A DNA stretch of 64,000 nt from Norana najaformis (lineage: Eukaryota > Annelida > Clitellata > Crassiclitellata > Hormogastridae): assembly GCA_964023275.1 (NCBI GenBank), contig OZ029925.1, positions 6,670,913 to 6,734,912 of the forward strand, read 5' to 3'. A program made the translations under genes and the position numbers. Positions 1-11,500 of this stretch are shown in pieces (within the stretch, counting starts at the first letter, position 1; each line of letters begins with the position of its first letter). Below the pieces are notes generated by a model. The model saw only the letters and a program-made list of their open reading frames with translations. It ran no database searches and was not told the DNA's origin.

Positions 1-123
1 ACTACTTAAATTCGTTTTGCTGCTCCAGGTTCCTCTTGAACAGGTGCTGTATAAATGTGATGGTGGTGATTTGCTGGCATAGGAGGAGGGAGGGTTTCTG
101 ATTGTCTTTTTCGTCTTTTGTAG

Positions 124-331
124 ACAACCAACTCCTTTTGACAAGCTGTGTTACATGGTCAGAGACGGTTACGCAGAGAGTCTGGGTTCTCGTGTGTTCG
201 GCGACTGTGATGAGCTGATGAAAGAGGTGATGGCTTGCCTCGTTCCACATGAAGTGCTCGTCAAGTGGCACGACGAGCGTGCGTCACGCTCGGACGAATA
301 CGACAAACAGCGCCAGGTCTTCAACGAGTGA
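124..331 (+). CDS. C-terminal exon of an unidentified gene (partial)
   Basis: A good 3' splice site (pyrimidine-rich run ending in TTTTGTAG at 116-123) is followed by an open frame of 68 codons ending in TGA at 329-331. The exon starts with the last base of a split codon. The encoded tail begins QPTPFDKLCYMVRDGYAESL and ends DEYDKQRQVFNE; it is hydrophilic and mildly acidic, with no membrane segment or motif I recognise. The other two frames stop early, and codon use resembles the confident exons. The rest of the gene lies left of the window. I could not name the family, so function is open. The alternative is a chance open frame, but the coincidence of acceptor, frame and stop makes a real terminal exon somewhat more likely. 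Confidence 0.5.
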
Positions 332-1653
332 CTGATTCAAAATTTCCCCTCGACAGATTTGGAGTAAAGAAAGGGAATTTGTGGTTTGTACGGGATTGGA
401 TGGATGCAAGGATTGATGGAAGGGGGATAGATGGACAGACAGATGGATAGCCGGATTGATTCGGGTGGGTGGAGGGATAGATGATCCAGACGATGTTCGT
501 AATCATTTAACAAGCGGCTTTTGTTTTCTATGTATGGATATTTATATTGCATCTATTAAGCAGCTGCTAAAGGCGCTACATAAAGAACGTTGGTTTTGGA
601 TTGAAGAGCAGGTGTTTGAAATGTTCCTCTGCTAAATCTTATCCGTGCAGCTTTTTAATGTTTTGTTATGTTTACTTTGGCTGCTCATCTTGTCATTGTT
701 TAGATGCTAGTCATGTTCCTAACGAACAAAGTTGATGATGGTGATGATGATGAAGACCTGATGATTGATCCATAGAAGGTCTTGAGGTTGAAAATCTCGC
801 TGTTCTATTTCAAGTTTTCTAAGCTTTACTATGCCTCTAATCAGCAAGTAAGTAAGTAAGTAATCGCGACATCTGGTATTGCGACTGTTGGCAGTCGAGT
901 TTGAAGATGCATTTACTGACAATTTCTCTCGATTTCTGCTTTGGTTTCAATATTGGTTATTGTTATTGATATATGAAGAGTCGGTTTATAGTGAAACCAA
1001 GATTTGTTCAGTTTTGTTTTGATGGTTTAAGGGATTTTTAATGCTGTTTAGTGGCTGTCTTATAAGGCTCAGTCGCTCAGATCCGTTGCTTCTGCTTCTA
1101 CAAACTCCAAAACGTCTGCAGTGTTCTGGTCTTTTGCTGAGACTGTGAACACATGGCATCAAGTGCAGGTGATGTCAGTTTCTTAGGAGACATGTGTCCT
1201 GTGCTTTGATTTTCCGCTTATAGTTGCGCCAATTTTGTTGAATGAAATTCGTAATAACTGCAATAATTTTCAGTGATTTTTATTCTGATTGTTTTATGGT
1301 CAGTTGTCATGTTTTTCAGGACATCCATTTATTAATTGCTTAAGTGTATAGGATGATAGAGACTCTACAACAGTTATTTTTCATTGATTTGTCAGATATA
1401 TATGTGCTTGCGTCTACGTGGGAATTGCTTTTCTTACAACGGATGAAATATTTTATACGATTTTGATGTTAAATGAGTTTCGTCTTATGAGTGGAAGTTG
1501 AACGGAATTGCATTTGAGAGTTGTGCTGATGATTCAAGTGTTTTCTGTGTGCGATGTCAGTCGTGATGATCTGTGCATCGCATACGGTTAGTGTTTTTAA
1601 TTTTGGAGTCAAATGTTGCTGTGAATTTTCTTAATGCAGTGCATCGGTGTTGC

Positions 1654-1656
<3 letters not shown>

Positions 1657-1714
<58 letters not shown>
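1657..1714. repeat. (TG)n microsatellite
   Basis: About 29 uninterrupted TG dinucleotides. The 88-codon frame running through it (poly-CV) is a product of the repeat and not a gene. Confidence 0.95.
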
Positions 1715-1715
<1 letters not shown>

Positions 1716-2465
1716 TCAGCCAGACTCTGTACTGACCTCTCAAGTTCGTATGTTTTCTGTAAAACTGTCAAAGCCATGTTGGTTTCTCCTGTTTTCTGTT
1801 GGTGTTAAGTGGTCGTTGTACCCTCATTGGGTTAACTAGTGGTTGGTTTGTGCTGGTGGAGGAAATATCCCTCGTATTTTGTGACTTATAACGAGAGTAA
1901 CTGGAAAAAAGGGTTTCAGATGGTCAGAGCGAGATTCCGGACAGAGGTTCTGCCTCGTCTGCGCTATCTGATTTTTCTGTTGAGCGCTTCTTCCTTCTGC
2001 TGCCTCAGTTTGCACAATGGGTAAATGCTGCCGAGTGGCCAAACAGTGCCCTAGTTTTGATACCGACGTTGAACGATTCGCTTTCTATGTCTGTTGCTGC
2101 GTTTTCTATGATTTTTTCGTGAGTGTGGTGATGAGTTCATTCGATGTGAGAGTTCGTCTGGTGATGATGTCGCTTGTTGTCTGTTGCCCAGAACAGACAA
2201 CAACATGTACAGGTCGATGTATAATCGTGCGTTTTGTTCCACCTGTCATCTTGCCAAGCGTCGCGACTTTTTGAATTTTATTTTGCTGTTATTATTAGTT
2301 CACTGTGAATTATTTGGTTATCTGTCGGTTTCTGTCAGTTTCGATTTGCATAGAGTTTTGATGTTTCTTGATGTTAAAATAATAATCTGTGGTTGTTTTT
2401 CTACTTGGAAAGACGATCAGTAATTATGCAAACTCTGTTTCAATCGCTGTTTCTTAGGCACTGAT

Positions 2466-2585
2466 TGTGTTGTAGTCTTGTAGCTCTTCTTGGTGATATT
2501 TCGCCAGCAACAACTATTCACTGGAGACGAATAGGCGATGACATTCAGGGAATTTCGATGGCAATACGTTGCATTTGTTTCGGTT
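2466..2585 (+). repeat. Short dispersed repeat, copy 1 (unknown family)
   Basis: About 115 bp are shared with 9927-10040 inside a VPS39 intron. Common blocks include GTAGCTCTT, CAACAACTATTCA, CTGGAGACGAA/TTGGAGATGAA and GACATTCAGGGAATTT, at roughly 80% identity by eye. No coding potential or tRNA-like boxes were seen. It could be a non-autonomous element or an old duplication. Confidence 0.6.
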
Positions 2586-2689
2586 CATTTGTGTCCCGAA
2601 TCATTTCTCTTCAATTGCCTTTTCGTTCTTCGTACTTTGCTTTGCAAGCTCTAACTCTTCTCAGACCACTTGTAGTTTCTCGGCATCTG

Positions 2690-2864
2690 CAAAGACAACC
2701 ACCTGTTCAATCTCCTACCTTTAGAGGCAAACACCTGTTTGTCTTCCTATCTGGAGAGAACCACCTGCCCACTTTCCTACCTGGAGAGACAACTACCTGT
2801 CTTTCCTATCTGCAGAAACAGCCACCTGTTCACTTTCATACCTGGGGAGACAACCACCTGTTCC
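2690..2864. repeat. Minisatellite, ~32-bp unit
   Basis: About five degenerate copies of a unit containing CCACCTGTTCACTTTCC and ACCTGGAGAGACAA. It generates most of a 180-codon frame at 2465-3007 that I regard as spurious. Confidence 0.8.
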
Positions 2865-3635
2865 TGGCTACTGAACATCTGATGTCGAATAGTGCTTATG
2901 TTATTCAACGACTGTGCCGAAGTATTTTAATCCCTCCTGCTCCCGGCCCTTCCGCCTTTCCCCCTCGAGTGCACGGTTGCGCTTGTTGCCGCTGCTGTTG
3001 CTTTTGATGTTGCTTTCGTCAGAGTAAGAATGGTTTATTGGCTCTTTGCCAAGATGTCCAGGCGACTCGTGAAAAGACAGTGAACTGGCTTCCTGTCCGC
3101 CAATGACGGTTCCGCCTATTCTTACCACCATCTCCATTCAACCTCTTCGTGTAAATTCCAACTTTCTTCGCCTTGAGATGTCGCCTCGAATGCTTTGTCT
3201 TCTGAACACCAAACACAGCGTCTTTAGGAACTCACTCCACTGCTCGCATGGAGTGGTTCAAATGACGTTCCTCTTGTTCATGGACATTACCCCTTAGTAG
3301 CTTCAACCCACTGTTTGCTACAGAATTTGTCATGTGATGTGATTTGCTTAACAATCAGCTTAGAATAAAATTCTGTTGTTGTGGTGATTTCTGCATCCGA
3401 TGCGATTTGTGTTTTGGCTATAAGCCGCGTGGGTTTGTTTTATTGCACACGAGGGCGACATCTGTTGTTTTTGTCTGAAACGCGTTTACGGCATAGACAC
3501 CATGAATATTAATTAGACTGCTGATTCAAATATACAGCCAAAGCTTTTAATAAGGTGCTCTTATTAAAATCTTTGCTGTTGAACGTCTTAGACAGCTTGG
3601 ATTTGATCCAAGATTGCGCTTAAGTTTGGTATTTC

Positions 3636-4583
3636 TATCCATATTTACGTTGATGACACCCAACTTTACATAAAACTTTCCACTTCTAACCTTGAAAGTT
3701 CAAAAAATAAACTTATTGCCCGTTTCCATGAGATACAATCCTGGTGTGCTTCCATGCGCCTGAAATTAAACACAAGTAAGACGGAATTGATTTGGTTCGA
3801 TCGTCGGTCCCGATCACATTTAGATTTGCAGACTCTCTTTCTGGAAATAGATGATTCCTGTTCCATACTACCCTCGAATGTAGTTCGTGACCTTGGTGTC
3901 TTTGGATAGCAAACTTTCCATGTCTCACCATATTAGCTCCATATCTAGAGCCTGTTTCTTCCACCTACGACGGAGACAGATTAAACACTGTCATAATGAG
4001 CACTGACTTCATGTCCTGGTTCATTCACTTCTACTATCCAGAATTGATTATTGCAATTCAGTGCTTTATGCTTTACCTAAATCTACCCTCTCGCCGCTTA
4101 CCTCTGTTATTCATGCTGCAGCTCGCCTAGTTAAAAGCCTTGGCCCTCGAGATCACATTACTCATTCTTTACAACAACTTCATTGGTTACCCATTCAGGC
4201 CCGCATATCTTTCAAAATCTGTCTATTTATGTTCAAAATTATGCCAGGCTCTGCCCCCCTACCTCTCCTCTCTAGTTAAACCTTGTACTTCCACTGAGTC
4301 CAGAAGAAGATTGCGTTCGGCTTCATTAGGGGACTTTGAAGTCAGAAGAGTTAACCTACAGTTTGGTAAAAGAATGTTTGAAGTAGCTGGTCCAGCTGAG
4401 TGGAACTCTACCTGAATCTATTCGAAGATGCTCTTCAATAGATAATTTTAAATTAAAACTTAAGACTCGTTTATTCTCTCAGTACTATAACTAATTATTA
4501 TGTTGTAACACGTCCTTTGAGTAAGACATTGTTTTATTAAGGCGCGTTATAAATACAAATTGTATTGTATTGTATATTGTATT
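3636..4583 (+). mobile_element. Decayed non-LTR retrotransposon (CR1/L2-like LINE), RT to 3' end
   Basis: The frame at 3645 reads YVDDTQLY, the catalytic YxDD block of a LINE reverse transcriptase. It is followed by SWCASMRLKLNTSKTE, then after frameshifts RIDYCNSVLYALP, HAAARLVKSL and LHWLPIQARISFKICLFMFK, the typical end of CR1/L2/Jockey-type ORF2. Frame breaks near 3905, 4010 and 4279 and stops show it is dead. It ends with GGCGCGTTATAAATACAAA and a short TTGTA-type repeat tail (4556-4583), typical of CR1/L2 elements that end in microsatellites. The 5' part, including the endonuclease, is missing (5' truncation). Confidence 0.88.
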
Positions 4584-4837
4584 GGAGCACGCTGGTTCTC
4601 AGCTGGGCCTTGTCAGCCGATGAAACAGCTTACATAGAATATTATAGAGATAAACTTACACCTCGCTTTAATGACGTCATTCTGCAGTAAAGCGAATCCC
4701 AACTCAGTAAATGGCAGATACAACTCAGTTAATCTAGTGTTTGGAATTGATCAACTAGCAAAGAAAACCCAAAGTTAATTTCCTTAATCATATTATCCGC
4801 ATTGAAAGCTAAGTCGAGAGCACAAGATAATCGGCTA

Positions 4838-5000
4838 ATCAAACTCCCACCAGAATTGCGACATATTACATGACCCATCCTTTGAACTCATACAATACAA
4901 TACAACTTATATTCAGGTCATACGAGGTCATACGGTCGTTATAGAAAAACGTTCATATACACTTTCCTTGCCGCACCATTCACGGGAGCTGTATGACTTT
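4838..5000 (+). repeat. LINE C-terminal scrap followed by dispersed repeat family B
   Basis: 4845-4890 (CTCCCACCAGAATTGCGACA, then GACCCATC) matches the LxPELR region of the LINE copies at 39670 and 46705. 4915-4965 (GGTCATACGGTCGTTATAG, AAAACGT) matches family B copies near 20437, 21255, 41140 and 41316. Confidence 0.6.
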
Positions 5001-5029
5001 CTAGTTGCCTGGATCTTGACCTGGACCCG

Positions 5030-5170
5030 AATCTTGCCTATCCATTTTTTAAAACTGAGCGTCTGTAAATGAGCAGGTTCCCGACTTAGCTTTCTTTGTT
5101 TGCTGTATGAATCTCGAGTTTACTTTTAGATGTGAGTAACTATATTTTAAAATGTGCTTGTCTAGAATTC
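5030..5170 (+). repeat. LINE 3'-tail fragment (family A)
   Basis: The blocks GAGCGTCTGTAAATGAGC, GGTTCCCGACTTAGCTTTC and TGAATCTCGAGTTTAC match the 3' tail of the LINE copy at 46265-47056 (GAGCGCCTATGAATAAGC...CTCGAGATTACGATTACG). The copy is diverged. Confidence 0.7.
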
Positions 5171-5540
5171 AGTCAGTCGCATGCATGATTATCTCTAGAA
5201 ATATGTAATCTGTGAAGTTACATAGGCGATGTAATCACAAGACAGTTGAGTGAGACAGGTCGAAAATTTTATTCCAACGAAAGAGGAAAATGAAATGACA
5301 TTATTTTCTTAGGATATAGGAGCCGAATGCTGTTGCTCTGGATGTAGACCTATCTTCGTGTTCGTTGTTAGTCCTTCTCTTGCCGATCCGCCTACTCCTA
5401 CTCCTCCTTCCGCTGGAACGGTATTCAATCTGGGCGACTCGTCGTCAGCGAGGGCGTGCTGTCCAGGGGACCCATGCGCCACCTGCTTCTCCCACGGCGC
5501 CGCTTCGTCGTCGTCTTCGGTACCCAGCATACAGCCGGCT

Positions 5541-8500
5541 ATGCACGACGCTTACGACCCTGTCCTGCTCGTTGAGAAACTGCCAAGGCAGATCGAGTCG
5601 CTAGCCTGCTACAGTTAGTTCTCGCAGTTTTTGTCATCTATTTACCTCTTTTTCACCCTTCATTTGCTTTCGAACAGTCTTCAGAAAAGCGCCCACATTT
5701 CTGTGATTTCATTTAGTGAACACTTCCGTGCTCAGTGTTTGAAGACAAACTACACATCGCATGCCTTTTGTCATCCACGACTATGACTTGTGGGATTGCA
5801 TGTTTAAACTTCCAAACAGTGATAGCCTTTTTATAGCTCCTGTATCAGTTGTCAAAGGCATTGATTGATTACAATTTAAAGCATAGACGTGACTCCCATT
5901 TGAACTGCAGAATGACATTCAGTTTGCCAGCAGTAATCTCCTTTCAAATGGTCTGTGTGTTTGTGTGTGTGTACTTGCATGGCTGTGACACTTAGTACAC
6001 AGAGTGATGTAACAATGTGTAACGTAACTTGGTTTAGGTGACAATCTGTTGGTTGGCACAAAGGAAGGCCAGCTGTTGGTCTACTCTGTGCGTCGCAGCG
6101 ATGGCGGTCGATTTGAAACGAACATCGAAAGGTCAAACCGCTTGTTTTCCAAGAAGCCAATCACTCAACTCCAAGTCATTCCAGAATATCACATCTTAGT
6201 CAGTCTCTCCGGTCAGTTGACGATGATCTAAGAGGCAACATTGAAAATAACGTGTTTCCGTTTTTTGTTTCTGTCATGTCAAGCAGTTTGATCGAAAAGG
6301 ATCAATTCTTGCTGATTCTTTCTTTGGCTGTTCAGAACAGTAGTTAGAGTGGTTTAAAGTCTTTTTCTGTTTACTCAAAATGTTGCCAGACTTTGTGTTA
6401 TGGTGAAAAGAGCGAATACAATGACGATGGTGACTCTAAATGAGACACGCCGTGTCGTAACCCAATGACGCGTGTCTCAATCCAGTCATGCATGTCTTTA
6501 CCTAATGCATGTCTTGACCCATTGATGCATATATTAACCCAGTGATTTATGTCTTAACCTGCATTCTTGAGCCAGTGGTGCATGTCGTGACCCATTGATG
6601 CATGTCTTAACCCAGTGATGCATATCTTAACCTAGTGATGCATATCTTAACCCATTGATGCATGTCTTAACCCAGTGATGCATATCTTAACCTAGTGATG
6701 CATATCTTAACCCAATGATGCATGTCTTAAGCCATTGATGCTTATCTCAGTTCAGTGTCGCATATCAAAGATTGAGTAATGGAGGCAAAGGTAACGAGAC
6801 TCCATGAACTGCAGTTCTTGCATGGCATTGAATTAAACAGAAGCCAACTTAAAGCGATTGTTGTTTCTGTGAAGAAGAAGCCAATTGAATCTGTGTTTGG
6901 TTGGCAGATGGCGTTGTCAGTGTTCACGACTTGACCGTTTTTGCGTTGATCACATCGATCGAGAAAGCCAGGGGTGCATCCCTCTTTGCCCTTGACCTTC
7001 AGGTAAGGTCGTGCATCCGTTGCCATCTTATGCAGAGAGGCAATCATTTGGTCTGCACCTAAATTTAAGAGCCTTGGAGCTTCACTCTACAATCAGCTAG
7101 CTGACCCATCGTCTTTCGTCATAAGGTGCTCCTCTTCATATGCATGAAAATGTTAACAGAGCAGATGAAAACACATTGCCAGACGACTGGGTATGGACTG
7201 CTGTGCTGCGGTGAGTTGGAAGAGAAGCAAGAAAATGGGAGTTGTTCGACTGAAAGATTACTATTAATTCATTTCAGAGACATGCAACTGAAAATGGCGA
7301 CATACAGTTCAGCCTGCGTATCTGCGTGGTTGTTAAGAGAAGGCTCCAGGTATGTTTCAAATGGGTCAGTTTCTGTAGCAAATACATCATCTGCTAGAAA
7401 TTGTATAACACTTGTCTTAGGCGGACAGGAATTCTGACTAGGACCAAAGGAAGAAGAGGAAGAAGAAGAACGTGATGATGATGATGATGATGACATCATT
7501 TGAATGATGTCATCATTCAAATGATGACATCCACGACTGGTCCTTATAAGGTCAGTCTGGTCGTTTTGTCTTGTTTGTCTGCTTTGCAATTCCTTTTCAG
7601 CTTTGACTGTGTTTTGTTTGAGTCATTTCGGTCAATTTCCAACGCTCTCTGTTGTTCTTGTTGTTGTTCTTTAGCTGTACTATTGGAAGAACCGAGATTT
7701 TCATGAATTGCTGGTAGGAGATTTGCTTCTTTCACTGTGTGGTTTATTCTCAAATAGATTGGTTGTGTTTATTGTTAAAGTAATTGTTTTGTCATTTTGA
7801 TTTCATGTTCTGAAGCAGTTGTTCCTTTTGATCAAATGAGGTCATTGGACAGGTGAAGGGGTATTGACTGTGCTGTGACATATCTAGAGGCACCTTCTTA
7901 ATCACTCTTCTCTCTCTTCTCCTTCTCCTCCTTCTTCTCCTTCTCATCTGAGCATTGAAGTGAATTTTGTTTTCAGCCAGACCTGTTGATCCCTGACATA
8001 ACGAGAGCGATTGCTTGGTGCGACAATTCGTTATGCATTGGCTTCAAGCGAGAATATTTCCTGATCAAGGTTAGACCAATAATTTGGCCAGTGTGGAGAG
8101 AAATGTTCTTTGATGTCATTGTATGAAGTTGAATTTAGGACAAAACATCATTTATTGGTTATTCAGTTCAACTCCGATAATTCAGCCACTGTGATTGGTT
8201 GTTGAATTAGCCTCGGCATCAGTGTAAGACGAGCAGTTTTTCTCAGTCTTTGCATCTTAACGGTTGTACAATCTGAGATGGAAGACGTAAGTTGTGTCGT
8301 TGTGCTGTGTTGATAGAGATTGTTTTGTTGAAGCTGTGATCGCAGATGGAAAGCTTGTGTTGTTGTTGCGCTCCTTTCTAGATAGAGACTGGTTTGCTGA
8401 AGGAGCTTTTCTCGACCGGTCACCAGATGGAGCCGCTGATAGTGAAGCTGTCGGAGGATCGTTTGGCTCTGACGAGAGACGAGGCGACCGTTTTCATCGA

Positions 8501-11500
8501 TTCCGAGGGTAATCCAACTCAGAAGGTGGCTCTTAGCTGGAGCTCAACACCAGCTGCCATGGGTAGGTGTGCACAGATTTCTCATCTGGGAGAGGTAGGT
8601 GTCGTTGGAAGCAAAGGCTTTAATATCTCTTCTCACCATTTGATGGAGGGGAGAGGGAGGGAGAAGAGTGAGAGCAGGAGGGAAGAGGGAGGGTGAGAGA
8701 GGGGTGTGCCATTGGTAGACACAGACCTTGTGCACCACTAGAGCTAATGGTTTTCTCTCTTCTCCCCATTTATAGCAGGGAGGCAGAGAGGCAAGGAGAG
8801 AGGGAAGGAGGGGAAAGACAAAAGTGGAACTGATGTTAGGATGGCATCAGATGATAAGAGGTTTAGAGTGGGTTTTAGAGTGGGTTTACTTATGGTTAGA
8901 GGGCATCAGATGATAAGAGGTTTCCATTCTATATTAATTGTCTGTTTGCCCAGTGTACAGTGCCCCTTACATCATTGCTATCTTGCCAAATTCGCTGGAG
9001 GTACGAACGATTGAACCGAGACTTCTCATCCAAAACACCGAAGTCGTCAAACCGAAGCTAATCTGCAGTGGCAGGTAAAGCACTAGACGACAATGATGAT
9101 GACAACAAGACCCTTAACCTCTAACTCATTAATGCTTGAATTCTAAATCTTTAACCATTGAACTCTAAATCTCTAACCCTTGAACTCATAGTGCTTGCGC
9201 TGACGATTGATTTGGTTAAGCACCCTAGAAATACCAGGTAGCTCACTACTTACGATGCTGCAGTGAATTGTCTTCATTTAGTTTCATAACCCTACAAGTC
9301 ACTACGGATGATTAGAGTTGAAAATGTGGTTCGACAGTTACATGTATTTGCTGATATCACGGCTTTATGATACATCATGGATTATGCAACGATCTGTCGG
9401 ATTGTTGAGCCTTTATCTCTGTCCCTTGTGCACTGAATTCGTGGGCGAAATGGAGAGAGCGATGTTTTTAGCCAGTCTACATTTGGTCAGTTGGTCATTA
9501 AATTACGGCTTCTTGTGCTTGTCATTTCAGCCAGGAACAGGTCTACTTGGCATCACAGAACGCCCTCTGGCGGCTTTCCAGTACACCGATAGAAATGCAA
9601 ATCAAACAACTCATGGCCAAGAAAGAATTTGAACTGGCGCTGCGACTGGCCGTAAGTCATTGTTTCGTACGTGCAAGCAGGCATGCACAACATGCATTTA
9701 CCATTTAAGGAGAGATCTGACACTAAATGAAGATTTCACCAATGCTTTTCTTATTTTCTGCATCAGTTACAAAGTACTATCAGTGTACTGGTAAATTTTG
9801 TGTGGCGTCTTTTCGTTATTGTTCAAATTAATGGTAAAAAATCGAGATTTAAAATCAGTCAAACAAAGGTAACTGCATGCTTTTGTTTTTTATGTGGTAT
9901 TTTGCCAGAAATTTGTCAGCACCAAATGTGTCGTAGCTGTGTAGCTCTTGGTGATGTTTCTCCCGTAACAACTATTCATTGGAGATGAACAGTGACATTC
10001 AGGGAATTTTTATGGCTTTGTGTTGCTTTTGTTTTCCTAAAGGTGTTTTGCAGTTTGTCGTTTGTCTGTTTAGGAGATGATGGATGAGTCTGCGACTGAG
10101 AAGGAACGTCAGGTTCTTGAGATTCGTAATTTGCACGCGTTTGATCTCTTCTGCCAACGTCGCTTCTCATATGCAATGAAGAATTTCATGGATCTGGGAA
10201 CAGGTCGTGTATTAGTCAACCTACCTGATGTCTTATCAGGATAACTAATGCTTTATGTCGCTTACCTTCTGTCCTTGGCTGTAGGGGGCAGTCTTTGTAG
10301 GGTGACTAATGCTTATGTCTTTTGCCTTCTGTCTTTGGCTTTAGGAGCAGCCTAGGTACAGTGACTAATGCAACTCAGAAGTTGCGTTATTTTCTGAGTT
10401 CTCCTTTTCCAGATGCATCTCACGTCGTCGGACTCTTTCCGAACTTACTGCCGGGTGATTATCGAAGTCAGTTGGAGTATCCGGATCACATTCCCGATTT
10501 AGACGGAACAGAATTGGAACGAGGATTGACCTGCCTTATCGATTACCTCACTCAGGTAACCATCACCTCAGCGTCGTCTGTATTGTTGATATCATCATTG
10601 TCTTTCCTTTCTATTATATTCATTTTTGTGGCTATGTCTTCATTGTAATGCAGCCAAGGAGACGTCATCATCAATGCCATTCTTCCAGTCATGGTGTGTT
10701 AACAAATGTCTGTCTTACTTACTTACTTACGTGAGTGCATGTATGTACGTATGTGTACGTCGGACATTTAAGTAACACATTTGAAGAACCTGATGAAGGC
10801 ACTGGTCATCATCATCATCATCAGCAGCAGCAGCAGTGACTTTTTTAAAGCATTGAAATGTCCTAACAGCTGGTTGCTTTTGACCAGAGGAAGTCAAGTG
10901 CTTATAATGTTTGTCCCTGTCTCTTTGTGTCTGTGTTACTCTGAGCATGCGTGCGTACGTGTTTGTGTGTCATTTCATTGATGTGCTGGTCTGTACAGAA
11001 AAGAAATGAACTGTTAAAAGATGCAAGTAAAGAAGTCAAAACGACACCGATTGTAGAGGGCGCTCCAGTCATGCGATCTCGTAAGCAGATGAGCCAAATG
11101 ATCGACACTACGCTTCTCAAGTGCTACATTCAGGTAACCATTTACACCAGTTCTGTGCTGCACCTTGAAACTGCTCAGAAGCATATGTCACTGACGGGAC
11201 GAAAGCTGAATCGCATATTGTTTAGAAATGCCAAGAGAAGGCGTCATTAGAAGAAGTCATAAAATATGGAAAGCATTAGACAGAGTGTTCGTCGGTGACC
11301 AATGCATCGTTCATGTGATGGTTGTATGTGTTGCAGACGAATGATGCGCTCGTGGCGCCGTTGCTAAGACTGAAGGACAACAACTGTCATCTGGAGGAGA
11401 CGGAACGCATTCTCAAACAACATCAGAAGTTCAGTGAGCTCGTCATTCTCTATGAAAGAAATGGTCTGCACACAAAAGGCGAGTCGTCCTCAGTGCTTCA

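Larger units (their letters stand above)
332..3635. other. Intergenic stretch, no gene seen
   Basis: No exon chain with homology is visible on either strand. It contains a GGAT-rich simple tract (about 400-485), a (TG)n microsatellite, a short dispersed repeat near 2466 and a minisatellite near 2690-2864, listed separately. The remaining AT-rich sequence shows nothing I can support. The part after 331 is presumably the 3' UTR of the unidentified gene. Confidence 0.6.

Noticed and set aside
2465..3007. 180-codon open frame, longest in the left region
   Set aside because: Mostly encoded by a minisatellite and a dispersed repeat; no homology and no splice partners.
7150..7201. Possible extra VPS39 exon ending in a GTGAGT donor
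   Set aside because: Exons 3 and 4 join in phase and align directly with the orthologue; the segment encodes nothing similar.
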